Assembly (NCBI RefSeq): GCF_004000215.1 | Contig: NZ_RBVY01000006.1 | Coordinates: 133,910-197,909 of the forward strand | From: Nitratireductor alexandrii | GTDB lineage: Bacteria; Pseudomonadota; Alphaproteobacteria; Rhizobiales; Rhizobiaceae | Reading direction: 5' to 3' | Length of the DNA stretch: 64,000 nt | In this document: piece by piece, positions 18,701 to 28,401 of the stretch | Numbering within the stretch: the first letter of the stretch is position 1 | Layout: each line of letters starts with the position of its first letter | Position numbers and translations under genes: made by a program | The notes under the pieces: model-generated | Database searches by the model: none | What the model was told of the DNA's origin: nothing | Seen by the model: only the letters and a program-made list of their open reading frames with translations

Positions 18701-19218
18701 GGATTGAAGATCGGGATCATCGTGTCGACGAACAGGAACTCGGTCGCGTGCGCGTTGGTGGAGGATTCGGCCGTGTGGTCGTCGCCCATCAGGGCCAGCA
18801 CGCCGCCGTGCCTGGACGAGCCGGCCAGATTGGCGTGCCGGAACACGTCGCCGGACCGGTCGACCCCCGGCCCTTTGCCGTACCAGAGCGAAAACACGCC
18901 GTCATGCTTGCCTTCGCCGAGCAGTTCGGTCTGCTGCGCGCCCCAGCACGCGGTCGCGGCCAGTTCCTCGTTGAGACCCGGCTGAAAGACGATGTTGGAC
19001 TGCTGGAGTTCGGCCTTGGCCCGCCACAATTGCTGGTCGAGCCCGCCGAGCGGCGAGCCGCGATAGCCGGAGACGAAACCGGCCGTGTCCAGGCCGGCGC
19101 GCCGGTCGCACTCGCGCTGCATCAGCAGCATGCGGATGATCGCCTGCGCGCCGGACACATAGATGCGCCGCTTTGCCAGGTCGTATTTGTCGTCGAGCGA
19201 AACGTCGTGAAGGGTCAT
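15742..19218 (-). CDS. Indolepyruvate ferredoxin oxidoreductase (fused alpha-beta)
   Basis: This is a 1158-residue single-chain 2-oxoacid:ferredoxin oxidoreductase. It decarboxylates arylpyruvates from aromatic amino acids to aryl-acetyl-CoA using thiamine diphosphate and passes electrons to ferredoxin. The N-terminal half carries the pyrimidine-binding and TPP domains (GYRGSPLGGLD, GIGCHFMALWMDRN). A cysteine cluster, CEGCGDCGVQSNC, lies near residues 634-646. The C-terminal third is the gamma/beta-type domain (IDGIGGTGVVTVGAVLGMAAHLEG). The length matches the fused proteobacterial form. ATG 19218 has GGAGGAACCG upstream. It is transcribed alone, divergently from the first TRAP operon. Family members can act on other 2-oxoacids, so the substrate is provisional. 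Confidence 0.93.
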   Translation of the reverse strand: MTLHDVSLDDKYDLAKRRIYVSGAQAIIRMLLMQRECDRRAGLDTAGFVSGYRGSPLGGLDQQLWRAKAELQQSNIVFQPGLNEELAATACWGAQQTELLGEGKHDGVFSLWYGKGPGVDRSGDVFRHANLAGSSRHGGVLALMGDDHTAESSTNAHATEFLFVDTMIPIFNPAGVQELVDYGLYGFALSRFAGTWSAMKCVKDNIESTGSVDVALDRLNVVLPEFDMPPGGLNIRHELDQMGQEARLHEYKRAAAAAFIRVNNLNKIVYSGGRTPKIGIITVGKSYLDVRQALEDIGIDEAGAERIGLRLFKVACPWPLDLEHIRDFARGLEMIIVVEEKRSLIEVQVREDLYGTAMQPVVVGKKDERGDWLFPAKGALDPNDIAIAIGERILKVIGPSEEIAARVNRLKQFQAMLAESTDVASRTPYFCSGCPHNSSTKVPDGSIAGAGIGCHFMALWMDRNTVGFTAMGGEGAQWVGQAPFSKRAHIFQNLGDGTYNHSGSLAVRFAIASGANITYKILYNDAVAMTGGQPHEGPLSVEMIANQMRAEGVARIAIVTDEPDKYAGAARFPSGATIHHRDDLDPVQRELREVKGVSVLLYDQTCAAEKRRRRKRGTYPDPDKRVIINELVCEGCGDCGVQSNCVSIQPVETEYGRKRRIDQSSCNKDFSCVNGFCPSFVTVHGAKIRKSQGIAGSVDPLEGVPAPALSSLSGGWSGIIDGIGGTGVVTVGAVLGMAAHLEGRGCGLIDMAGLAQKGGAVFTHVRIAETPEAVHAIRVSAGKANMVLGCDLVVSGSKKVLSAVRENETVFIANTAEIMPGDFARSPGFSLPAERLKKAIRAAAGADKAHFFDATRAAAALFGNSLGANMFMLGMAYQHGGLPVSAEAIEQAIALNGQAVAMNVDAFRWGRRAAHEPAFVRELIGRAGAAASAEKPADTLDEIVSRRAAFLAAYQDRAYGERYRRRVAAVQAKEAETVPGSSVVTEAVARNLFKLMAVKDEYEVARLYTDGSFARQLSAEFESYDRLEFHLAPPIMGRKGADGRPKKTVFGPWMMRAFRLLAAMKGLRGTRLDLFGYSQERRMERRLLAEYEADLDMVLSGLTPERAEAAAALASLPQIVKGYGHVKDANARKAAEERTRLLARFKAGDAAATLEAAE

Positions 19219-19645
19219 CGGTTCCTCCGCGATGCCCGCTGCCGCGCGAACATCGCTTTCCCGCAGGAGTGTTCAATTCCAGAGCCTCCGCGTCAAACAA
19301 ATTTCGCAAAACCTGACACGGCGCAACATCGCTACCGGCACCAACGCGCCGATGGAAGATCGTAACCGCAGACGGGCCGGCGGCGTATTTTCCTTATCCG
19401 CGCGCAAGCCGGCCGAAAAGCCGCAACGCGACCGCCCCGCGATAAAAACCCCTAAGCCGAATTGGGGAGTAGGTTTGAACACCAATCGTCTTTGATTGAA
19501 CGGTCAAAGCTGATAATCACGGCCGGGTCAGCTGGGAAAATTCCGGCGACCAGCCGGGCGGCAATCGACACAAGAGCCAAGAATGGCCGCTGCCCGACTT
19601 CGGGGAAACGCCCGCCTGGCGGGCGCATAAAACGGGAGGAAGTGC
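19219..19645. promoter_or_regulatory. 427-bp divergent intergenic region, oxidoreductase gene / TRAP importer 1
   Basis: There is no convincing gene. It must hold promoters for both directions. It contains the inverted repeat described at 19490-19509 and a short GC-rich hairpin (CGCCCGC, loop CTG, GCGGGCG at 19609-19625) in the leader, followed by a strong GGGAGGA site just before dctQ. Confidence 0.5.
19490..19509. promoter_or_regulatory. Inverted repeat CTTTGA-N8-TCAAAG, candidate operator
   Basis: Perfect 6-bp arms are separated by eight bases, and inside them a second nested repeat TTGA-N4-TCAA (19496-19507) is present. The site is about 137 bp upstream of dctQ1 and 270 bp upstream of the oxidoreductase start. 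The shape suits a TetR- or GntR-type regulator, but no such gene is adjacent. Confidence 0.4.
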
Positions 19646-20227
19646 ATGGCGGGTCTGCTCGCGCTCTCACGGCTTGTCGACACGATCAACGAATTTGTCG
19701 GCCGCCAGGTGTCGTGGCTCATCCTCGTCGCTGTCCTGATCAGCGCCGGCAATGCAAGCATCCGCAAGGCGTTCGACATTTCGTCGAATGCCTGGCTGGA
19801 ACTGCAATGGTATCTCTACGGCACGGTGTTCATGCTCGCCGCCGCCTATACACTGCAGCGCAACGAACACGTGCGCATCGACATCCTGTCCAGCCGCCTG
19901 TCCAAGCGCACCCGCGACTGGGTCGACCTGATCTGCCACATCACCTTCCTGCTGCCCTTCGTGGTGCTGATGGTGTGGTTGTGCTGGCCCTGGTTCTGGT
20001 TGTCCTATCGCAGCGGCGAGATTTCGGCCAATGCCGGCGGCCTGGTGATCTGGCCGGCGAAGATGATGGTGCTGGCCGGCTTCATTCTCCTGACGGCGCA
20101 GGCGCTCTCGGAGATCGTCAAGCGTATCGCCGTCCTCCGCGGCGACATCGACGACCCCACCCCCTCGCATGACATGCCGCCTGCCGCCGAGGCCGCGATC
20201 GAGATGGAGACGAAGGCCCGTGATTGA
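19646..20227 (+). CDS. TRAP transporter small permease (importer 1)
   Basis: A 193-residue DctQ-type subunit with four predicted membrane helices. It shows the family arrangement WLELQWYLYGTVFMLAAAYTLQRNEHVRIDI, in which NEHVRIDI is the diagnostic segment, and a polar C-terminal tail. ATG 19646 follows a GGGAGGA site. The family resembles the mannitol/chloroaromatic TRAP group (COG4665-like). The stop overlaps the large permease start by eight bases. Confidence 0.92.
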   Translation: MAGLLALSRLVDTINEFVGRQVSWLILVAVLISAGNASIRKAFDISSNAWLELQWYLYGTVFMLAAAYTLQRNEHVRIDILSSRLSKRTRDWVDLICHITFLLPFVVLMVWLCWPWFWLSYRSGEISANAGGLVIWPAKMMVLAGFILLTAQALSEIVKRIAVLRGDIDDPTPSHDMPPAAEAAIEMETKARD

Positions 20228-22028
20228 CTTCGTCGCCCACAATCTCGCACCCATCATGTTCGTGTGCGTGATGGCCATGTTGCTGATCGGCTATCCGGTC
20301 GCTTTCACGCTCGCCGCCGGCGGGCTGTTCTTCTTTGCCATCGGCGTCGAGATGTCGGCCATCTCGAGCGAAATCCGATTGTTCTGGCCGCTGCTGCAAT
20401 CCCATCCCGAACGGGTCTACGGCATCATGTACAACGACACGCTGCTGGCGGTGCCGTTCTTCACCTTTATGGGGCTGATCCTGGAACGCTCGCGCATGGC
20501 CGAAGATCTGTTGGAGACGATCGGCCAGTTGTTCGGCCCGGTGCGCGGCGGCCTCGCCTTCGCGGCCGTGCTCGTCGGCGCGCTTTTGGCCGCCACGACC
20601 GGCGTGGTCGCGGCCTCGGTGATCGCGATGGGGCTGATCTCGCTGCCGATCATGATGCGCTACGGCTACAACAGAAGCGTGGCGACCGGGACGATCGCCG
20701 CCTCGGGCACGCTGGCACAGATCGTGCCGCCCTCGCTGGTGTTGATCGTCATGGCCGACCAGCTCGGCCGCTCGGTGGGCGACATGTATGTCGGCGCCCT
20801 GCTGCCGGCGCTAATCATCGTCGCGTTCTACTGTCTCTACGTGCTGATTCTCAGCCTGTTCCGGCCGGAATGGGTGCCGGCCCTGCCACCGGAAGCGCGC
20901 ACGCTGGGCGGCGGCGTGACCTCGCTGGTGGCGGTCCTGGCGGCGGCGGTGGCGATCTACATGATCACCTACAACACCGTCTTCGCCGACATGCGCTACG
21001 AGGTCCGCCTGGTCTGGGCGGCGACCGTGGCAACGCTTGCCGCCTATCTGTTCAGCCTGATCAACCGGCAGTTCAAGCTCGGCATCTTGTCGCGCCTTGC
21101 CGAACAGGTGGTGATCGTGCTGATCCCGCCGCTGGCGCTGATCTTCCTCGTTCTGGGTACGATCTTCCTCGGCATCGCCACACCCACGGAGGGCGGCGCG
21201 ATGGGGGCGACCGGGGCGCTGATCCTGGCGCTGGCGAAAGGGCGGCTCAACCTCACCGTCCTCAAGCAGGCACTCGATTCGACTACCAAGCTCGCCGCCT
21301 TCGTCATGTTCATCCTGATCGGCGCGCGCGTGTTCGGCCTGACCTTCTACGGCATCAACGGCAATATCTGGATCGAGGAACTGCTGTTGTCCCTGCCCGG
21401 CGGCGAATACGGCTTCCTCATCTTCGTTACCATCATCATTTTCATCCTGGGCTGCTTTCTCGATTTCTTCGAGATCGCCTTCATTGCCGTGCCGCTGCTG
21501 GCGCCGGCGGCCGAAGCCCTCGGGATCGACCTGATCTGGTTCGGCGTCATCCTGGGCATCAACCTGCAGACCTCGTTCCTGACGCCGCCCTTCGGCTTCT
21601 CGCTGTTCTACCTGCGCTCGATCGCACCGATGCGCGACTGGACCGACACCGTGTCGGGCCGGGTCCTGCCTGGAATCAAGACCTTCGAGATCTACAAGGG
21701 CGCCCTGCCCTATATCGTAATCCAGTTCATCATGATCCTGATCGTGATCTCGTTCCCGCAACTCGTCACGCACTACAAGTCGGCGCCGGGCGTCGGCGGC
21801 GGCGACGTCGAAATCAAGCTGCCTCCGCTCGGCCCGCCTCCGGCCGATGGCGGCGACGGCGACCAGCCCGCTCCGTTCGGCTTGCCGCCGCTTGGTATGC
21901 CCGACAACAGCAGCGGCGGCGAACAACCTGCGCCGTTTGGCCTGCCGCCGCTCAACCTGCAGCCCGAGGACACGCCGCCGAAGCCGGGCCCGGCGACAGA
22001 TCTCAGCCAACCGCCGAAGATCGAATAG
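20220..22028 (+). CDS. TRAP transporter large permease with proline-rich C-terminal tail (importer 1)
   Basis: A 602-residue DctM-type permease that carries the substrate with sodium or proton symport. About twelve hydrophobic segments are visible, with the family motifs FTFMGLILERSRMAEDLLE, ASGTLAQIVPPSLVLIVMADQ and LQTSFLTPPFGFSLFYLR. The start is GTG 20220 (reading IDFVAHN), inside the dctQ stop region. The core ends near residue 515. Residues 520-602 form an extra tail rich in Pro and Gly, with an imperfect duplication of PAPFGLPPL. Such a tail is not part of the normal DctM family (about 430-530 residues). Confidence 0.93.
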   Translation: MIDFVAHNLAPIMFVCVMAMLLIGYPVAFTLAAGGLFFFAIGVEMSAISSEIRLFWPLLQSHPERVYGIMYNDTLLAVPFFTFMGLILERSRMAEDLLETIGQLFGPVRGGLAFAAVLVGALLAATTGVVAASVIAMGLISLPIMMRYGYNRSVATGTIAASGTLAQIVPPSLVLIVMADQLGRSVGDMYVGALLPALIIVAFYCLYVLILSLFRPEWVPALPPEARTLGGGVTSLVAVLAAAVAIYMITYNTVFADMRYEVRLVWAATVATLAAYLFSLINRQFKLGILSRLAEQVVIVLIPPLALIFLVLGTIFLGIATPTEGGAMGATGALILALAKGRLNLTVLKQALDSTTKLAAFVMFILIGARVFGLTFYGINGNIWIEELLLSLPGGEYGFLIFVTIIIFILGCFLDFFEIAFIAVPLLAPAAEALGIDLIWFGVILGINLQTSFLTPPFGFSLFYLRSIAPMRDWTDTVSGRVLPGIKTFEIYKGALPYIVIQFIMILIVISFPQLVTHYKSAPGVGGGDVEIKLPPLGPPPADGGDGDQPAPFGLPPLGMPDNSSGGEQPAPFGLPPLNLQPEDTPPKPGPATDLSQPPKIE

Positions 22029-22084
22029 GCGGACAGTCGGTTCTGTTCATGCGGCCGCAATGTCCGCGCCGATCGCCATAAGAA

Positions 22085-22112
22085 AAACCCCGGGGCCGCT
22101 GCCCCGGGGTTT
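22085..22112. terminator. Bidirectional Rho-independent terminator between TRAP 1 permease and binding-protein genes
   Basis: A 12-bp perfect stem (AAACCCCGGGGC with GCCCCGGGGTTT) with a CGCT loop stands between the convergent genes. On the minus strand the stem is followed by TTTTTCTT, a good U-tract, so it should stop transcripts of the binding-protein gene. On the plus strand the tail TTTCGTGT is weaker but usable. Confidence 0.85.
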
Positions 22113-22141
22113 CGTGTCCTGGACCGGTATCGGCTCGCGCG

Positions 22142-24300
<2,159 letters not shown>

Positions 24301-24301
<1 letters not shown>

Positions 24302-25692
24302 TGGATCCCGTTTTTCTCGGCGAGCTCCTGTCGGGGCTGATGTTCGTCGGCATTATCGGCTTTCTGCTTTTGGGTTTCCCGGTCGCCTTCACCCTGGCCG
24401 GGGTGTCGCTTCTGTTCGGCCTGGCGGGAATGGGATTCGGCGTCTTCGACCCGTCCAATCTCGGCAGCCTGGCCAACCGTTATATCGGCTACATGACCAA
24501 CGAGGTCCTCGTGGCCGTGCCGCTGTTCATCTTCATGGGCGTGGTGCTGGAACGCTCCAAGATCGCCGAGCAACTGCTTTTGACCATGGGCAAGCTGTTC
24601 GGCAATCTGCGCGGCGGGCTTGCCATGTCGGTGGTGCTGGTGGGCGCCATGCTGGCGGCCTCGACCGGCGTGGTCGGCGCGACGGTGGTCACGATGGGCC
24701 TGATCTCGCTGCCCGCCATGCTGCGCGCCGGCTACGATCCCAAGCTGGCAAGCGGGGTGATCTGCGCCTCCGGCACGCTGGGCCAGATCATCCCGCCGTC
24801 CACAGTGCTGATCTTCATGGGCGACATGCTGTCGGGCATCAACGCCCAGGTGCAGATGGCCAAGGGCAATTTCGCCCCGGTGCCCGTCTCCGTCGGCGAC
24901 CTGTTCGCGGGTGCGCTGCTGCCCGGTCTGCTGCTGGTCAGCCTGTATATGGGCTGGGTCGCCATCAAGGCGCTCATAGAGCCCGCCTCCTGCCCGGCGA
25001 TGCCGGTGGCCGCGGAAGACCGCGGCGCGCTCGGCCGCGAAGTGCTGGTGGCGCTGCTGCCGCCGCTGCTGCTTGTGCTCGCCGTCCTCGGCTCGATCCT
25101 CGGCGGCATCGCAACCCCCACCGAGGCGGCCTCGGTCGGCGCCGTCGGCGCGATGCTGCTTGCCGCGCTGCGCCTGCGACTGTCCTTCACTGTGCTGCGC
25201 GAAACGGTCGTGGCGACGGCGACCATCACCTGCATGGTGTTCATCATCCTGTTCGGGGCATCGGTGTTTTCGATCGTCTTTCGCCTGATGGGCGGCGACA
25301 ACCTCGTGCATGAATTCCTGACCGGGCTGCCCGGCGGCACGCTCACCGCCGTGGCGATGGTGATGGCGATCATGTTCCTGCTCGGCTTCATCCTCGACAC
25401 GTTCGAAATCATCTTCATCGTCATCCCGATCACCGCGCCGATTTTGCTGGCACTGGACGTCGATCCGGTCTGGCTTGGGGTGCTGGTCGGCGTGAACCTG
25501 CAGACCAGCTTCCTGACGCCGCCATTCGGCTTCGCCCTGTTTTATCTGCGCGGCGTCGCACCGGGCGAGGTCGCGACCTCTATGATCTACCGCGGCGTCT
25601 TCCCCTATGTGATCCTGCAGATCCTGGCGATCGCGATCATGTTCGCCTTCCCCGGCATCGCCACGTGGCTGCCGCGGCTTTTGTACAACTGA
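24301..25692 (+). CDS. TRAP transporter large permease (importer 2)
   Basis: A 463-residue DctM-type permease of normal length. It shows IFMGVVLERSKIAEQLLLTMG, CASGTLGQIIPPSTVLIFMGD, ATPTEAASVGAVGA and LQTSFLTPPFGFALFYLRGVAP. Unlike its counterpart at 20220, it has no proline-rich tail. It is translationally coupled to the small permease. Confidence 0.95.
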
Positions 25693-25721
25693 TCCCCACC
25701 AACCGCGCCGCACCGAAACGA

Positions 25722-25753
25722 AAGAGCCCCGGACGTCGCCGTCCGGGGCTCTT
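25722..25753. terminator. Bidirectional terminator between TRAP 2 permease and receptor genes
   Basis: A 13-bp perfect stem (AAGAGCCCCGGAC with GTCCGGGGCTCTT) with a six-base loop, GTCGCC, lies between the convergent genes. The minus-strand tail CTTTCGTTT is T-rich. It mirrors the terminator in the same place in the first TRAP system. Confidence 0.82.
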
Positions 25754-25779
25754 CAGGGTCAGCGCCGGAGGCGCGATCG

Positions 25780-26865
25780 TCAGATGGAGAAAAACTTCTC
25801 GCGAGCTGCGACGAAGGCGCCGTCGGTGCCCTCCGTCCGGGTCCGCAGGATATTGAGCGCCTCGATGAAGCTTTCCGTGGTCTTCTTCGTCAGCGCATCA
25901 CCGGAATCGCGCAATTCACCCATGATCTCGGCCGCGGCCTTGGCACCGGCCTCCAGAATGTCATCGGGGAACGTACGCACATTGACGCCGTGATCGTTGA
26001 CCAGAGTCTGCAGGGCGCGCGGGTCGTTTGCATAGAAATCCGACGCGACCTGATCGTATTCGGCCTGGCACACATCCTTGATGATGGCCTGCAGGTCCGA
26101 TGGCAGTTCCTGATACTTGGCCTTCGACACGACAAGCTCGGTCGCCAGCCCCGGCTCGACGAAGCTGGGGAAATAGTAGTTCTTGCAGACCTGGTAGAAG
26201 CCCAACGCCAAATCGTTGTAGGGACCGACGAATTCGGCTGCGTCGAGCGTACCCGACTGCAGGGCCTGGAAGATTTCCCCGGCCGCCATGTTGGTCACCG
26301 TCGCGCCAAGCTTTTCCCAGACCCGGCCGCCGAGCCCCGGCGTGCGGAAGCGCAGCCCCTCGACGCTGTCGAGCCCGCTCAATTCGTCGCGGAACCAGCC
26401 GCCGGCCTGCGTGCCGGTGTCGCCGGACAGGAACCCCTGGACGCCGAACTGGTCGTAGATTTCGTCCCACACTTCCTGGCCGCCCATATAGCGCACCCAG
26501 GCGGCGAGCTCGCGCGAGGTCATGCCGTAGGGAACACCGGTGAAGAAGGCGAGGCCCTGGCTCTTGTTCTGCCAGTAATAGGCCGCGCCATGGCTCATCT
26601 CGGCCGATCCGTCGATGACCGCGTCGAGCGACTGCAGCGGCGGCACCAATTCACCGGCCGAATAGACCTGCACAGTCAGCCTGCCGTTCGAGGCGGCGGT
26701 GATACGGTCGGCAAGGCGCTGGGCGCCGACACCGAGGCCGGGGAAATTTTTCGGCCACGTCGTGACCATGCGCCACGTCATGTTGCCCTGCGCGATGGCC
26801 GGCGCGGCGAGCGCGGCCGTGCCGCCAGCCAGCCCCGCGGCCTTGATAAACGAACGACGATCCAT
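25780..26865 (-). CDS. TRAP transporter substrate-binding protein (importer 2)
   Basis: A 361-residue DctP-family receptor with the Tat-type start [15 protein letters not shown] and cleavage near APAIAQ. The body has VQVYSAGELVPPLQSLDAV, AAYYWQNKSQGLAFFTGVPYG, and the ligand-clamp segment VEGLRFRTPGLGGRV. GGGAGG precedes ATG 26865. The signal peptide and overall layout closely parallel the receptor at 22142, so the two are probably paralogues with different ligands. Confidence 0.92.
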   Translation of the reverse strand: MDRRSFIKAAGLAGGTAALAAPAIAQGNMTWRMVTTWPKNFPGLGVGAQRLADRITAASNGRLTVQVYSAGELVPPLQSLDAVIDGSAEMSHGAAYYWQNKSQGLAFFTGVPYGMTSRELAAWVRYMGGQEVWDEIYDQFGVQGFLSGDTGTQAGGWFRDELSGLDSVEGLRFRTPGLGGRVWEKLGATVTNMAAGEIFQALQSGTLDAAEFVGPYNDLALGFYQVCKNYYFPSFVEPGLATELVVSKAKYQELPSDLQAIIKDVCQAEYDQVASDFYANDPRALQTLVNDHGVNVRTFPDDILEAGAKAAAEIMGELRDSGDALTKKTTESFIEALNILRTRTEGTDGAFVAAREKFFSI

Positions 26866-27117
26866 AAAAAAACCTCCCAATATGCCGGTCATGTTGCAAA
26901 ACGGCTACCGGACGGTGCCGACAAGGCCCCGTTACACCCGACTCCGACCCGTATCAATACACGCAGCGCATTCGCCGCAATTGCGCCACAGAGCGGTTGG
27001 AAGTGATGGCAAAGACGGTTAGATTCCGGCTCATTCGCGTGGCTCAGCCGGACCCTGGGGCGATACGCAACCTGCTCCGGGCGGCGTCTGACACCGCCCT
27101 GGGGCGACCGGCATAGG

Positions 27118-27900
27118 ATGGATGAAATGCACCCGGCTCTCGTCGCCGTCTCAACCGATGTGCGCGTCTTCGACCGCTACACATGGCACGCCACGCCGCA
27201 GCAATACATCGAGGCCGCCCTGTCGGGAGCCGGCGTCTTGCCGATGCTTCTGCCCTGCTTCGGGGAGCGCATCGATTTCGACGCCTTGCTCGACCAGGTC
27301 GGCGGCGTGCTGATCACCGGGTCCAAGACCAATGTGCACCCCGCGCTCTACGGCGGCGACGCCAGCGAGCGCAACGGCCCCTACGACGAGGCCCGCGACG
27401 CCACCACGCTGCCGCTGATCCGCAAGGCGATCGAACGCGCCGTGCCGCTGCTCGCCATATGCCGCGGCATCCAGGAATTGAACGTCGCGCTTGGCGGAAC
27501 GCTGGCGACCGAGATCCAGGAACGCCCCGGCATCATGGACCACCGCGCCCCGCCGAGCGAGTTCCAGGACGATCGCTTCGCCATTCGCCACCGCGTCAGC
27601 TTCACAGAAGGGTCGTGCCTGGCCGATCTGTTCGAAGCCGGCGCGATCGAGGTCAATTCGGTTCACCGGCAAGCAGTCGGCCGGCTTGCGCCGCGGCTCG
27701 GGATCGAGGCGGTGGCCGAGGACGGCACGGTCGAGGCCGTTTCGGTTCTGGGTGCCAAGGGCTTCGCGGTCGGCGTGCAATGGCATCCCGAATACTGGGT
27801 CGGGACCGACGGCGCCTCACGCCGCATCTTCGAGGCGTTCGGCGCGGCCGTGCGCACCTATGTGGCCAAGCGCGGCCATGCGCGAACGGCCGCCGAATAG
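27118..27900 (+). CDS. Gamma-glutamyl-gamma-aminobutyrate hydrolase family protein (class I GATase)
   Basis: A 260-residue class I glutamine amidotransferase-like hydrolase of the peptidase C26 (PuuD/YcjL) type, which cleaves gamma-glutamyl amides in polyamine degradation. The nucleophile elbow is LAICRGIQE with Cys115, and the catalytic His-Glu pair lies in VQWHPEY near the C-terminus. GGVLITGSKTNVHPALY is typical of the family. ATG 27118 and ATG 27127 are both possible starts. It is a single gene, divergent from the second TRAP receptor. The E. coli symbol puuD is avoided here because the urate hydroxylase below carries the same name. Confidence 0.88.
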   Translation: MDEMHPALVAVSTDVRVFDRYTWHATPQQYIEAALSGAGVLPMLLPCFGERIDFDALLDQVGGVLITGSKTNVHPALYGGDASERNGPYDEARDATTLPLIRKAIERAVPLLAICRGIQELNVALGGTLATEIQERPGIMDHRAPPSEFQDDRFAIRHRVSFTEGSCLADLFEAGAIEVNSVHRQAVGRLAPRLGIEAVAEDGTVEAVSVLGAKGFAVGVQWHPEYWVGTDGASRRIFEAFGAAVRTYVAKRGHARTAAE

Positions 27901-27934
27901 GCTCCTGCGGCCACAGCGTCCTATGACGCTGTGG

Positions 27935-28327
27935 TCAGAACCGGGAAAGAAGCTGAAAGATCGGCGCTTCCGGCCGAACGGATTCGTAGGCGATCCCGTC
28001 GGCGACCGCGAACTCGACCACCGGCGTGCCATCCTCCGACAAGAAGCTCAAAAGCCCGTTGCCCTCGTCGCGGCCGAAACGAACCTGTGCGAACCGTTTG
28101 TCGAGTTTGCCGCAACCGGGTTCGAGGACGAGGCGGAACCGACCCTGCGCCGCAGCGCCCGCCCGTTCGACCAGGCACCGCTCGGCGCCGCCGACCCGAT
28201 AGAGCGAATAGTGGCCGTCAGGCGCGTCGGTGACTTCTTGCGCCGCGCTGTCCGGCGCCCTTTGCGACGTGACATAAAGACCGGCCGTGGCGGCAAGCGC
28301 CATGACGAGCACGGAAAACAGCTTCAC
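27935..28327 (-). CDS. Secreted Inh/Omp19-like protease inhibitor family protein
   Basis: A 130-residue protein with an N-terminal signal (hydrophobic residues 3-18, then TSQRAPDSAAQE). The body resembles the AprI/Inh beta-barrel family: a cysteine pair in GAERCLVERA and LEPGCGKL (likely disulfide), and the terminal strand pattern VEFAVADGIAYESV. Members inhibit metalloproteases in the periplasm, and Brucella Omp19 is a related lipoprotein. No protease gene is nearby. The assignment is by pattern and is moderate. Confidence 0.6.
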   Translation of the reverse strand: MKLFSVLVMALAATAGLYVTSQRAPDSAAQEVTDAPDGHYSLYRVGGAERCLVERAGAAAQGRFRLVLEPGCGKLDKRFAQVRFGRDEGNGLLSFLSEDGTPVVEFAVADGIAYESVRPEAPIFQLLSRF

Positions 28328-28368
28328 CGCGAATCATCCTTGCTTGTACCCCCGCCATCGAAGGTGGT

Positions 28369-28401
28369 GCGAAGGGGTTAACGAAAGGTTAACCCCTTCG
28401 C
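28369..28401 (-). terminator. Strong hairpin over the 2-hydroxyacid dehydrogenase stop codon
   Basis: A perfect 14-bp stem (GCGAAGGGGTTAAC with GTTAACCCCTTCGC) has a five-base loop. The TAA stop of the minus-strand dehydrogenase (28391-28389) lies inside the stem. A T-run after the stem is absent, so it may be a transcript-end stabiliser or a Rho-assisted terminator rather than a classical intrinsic terminator. Confidence 0.6.
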
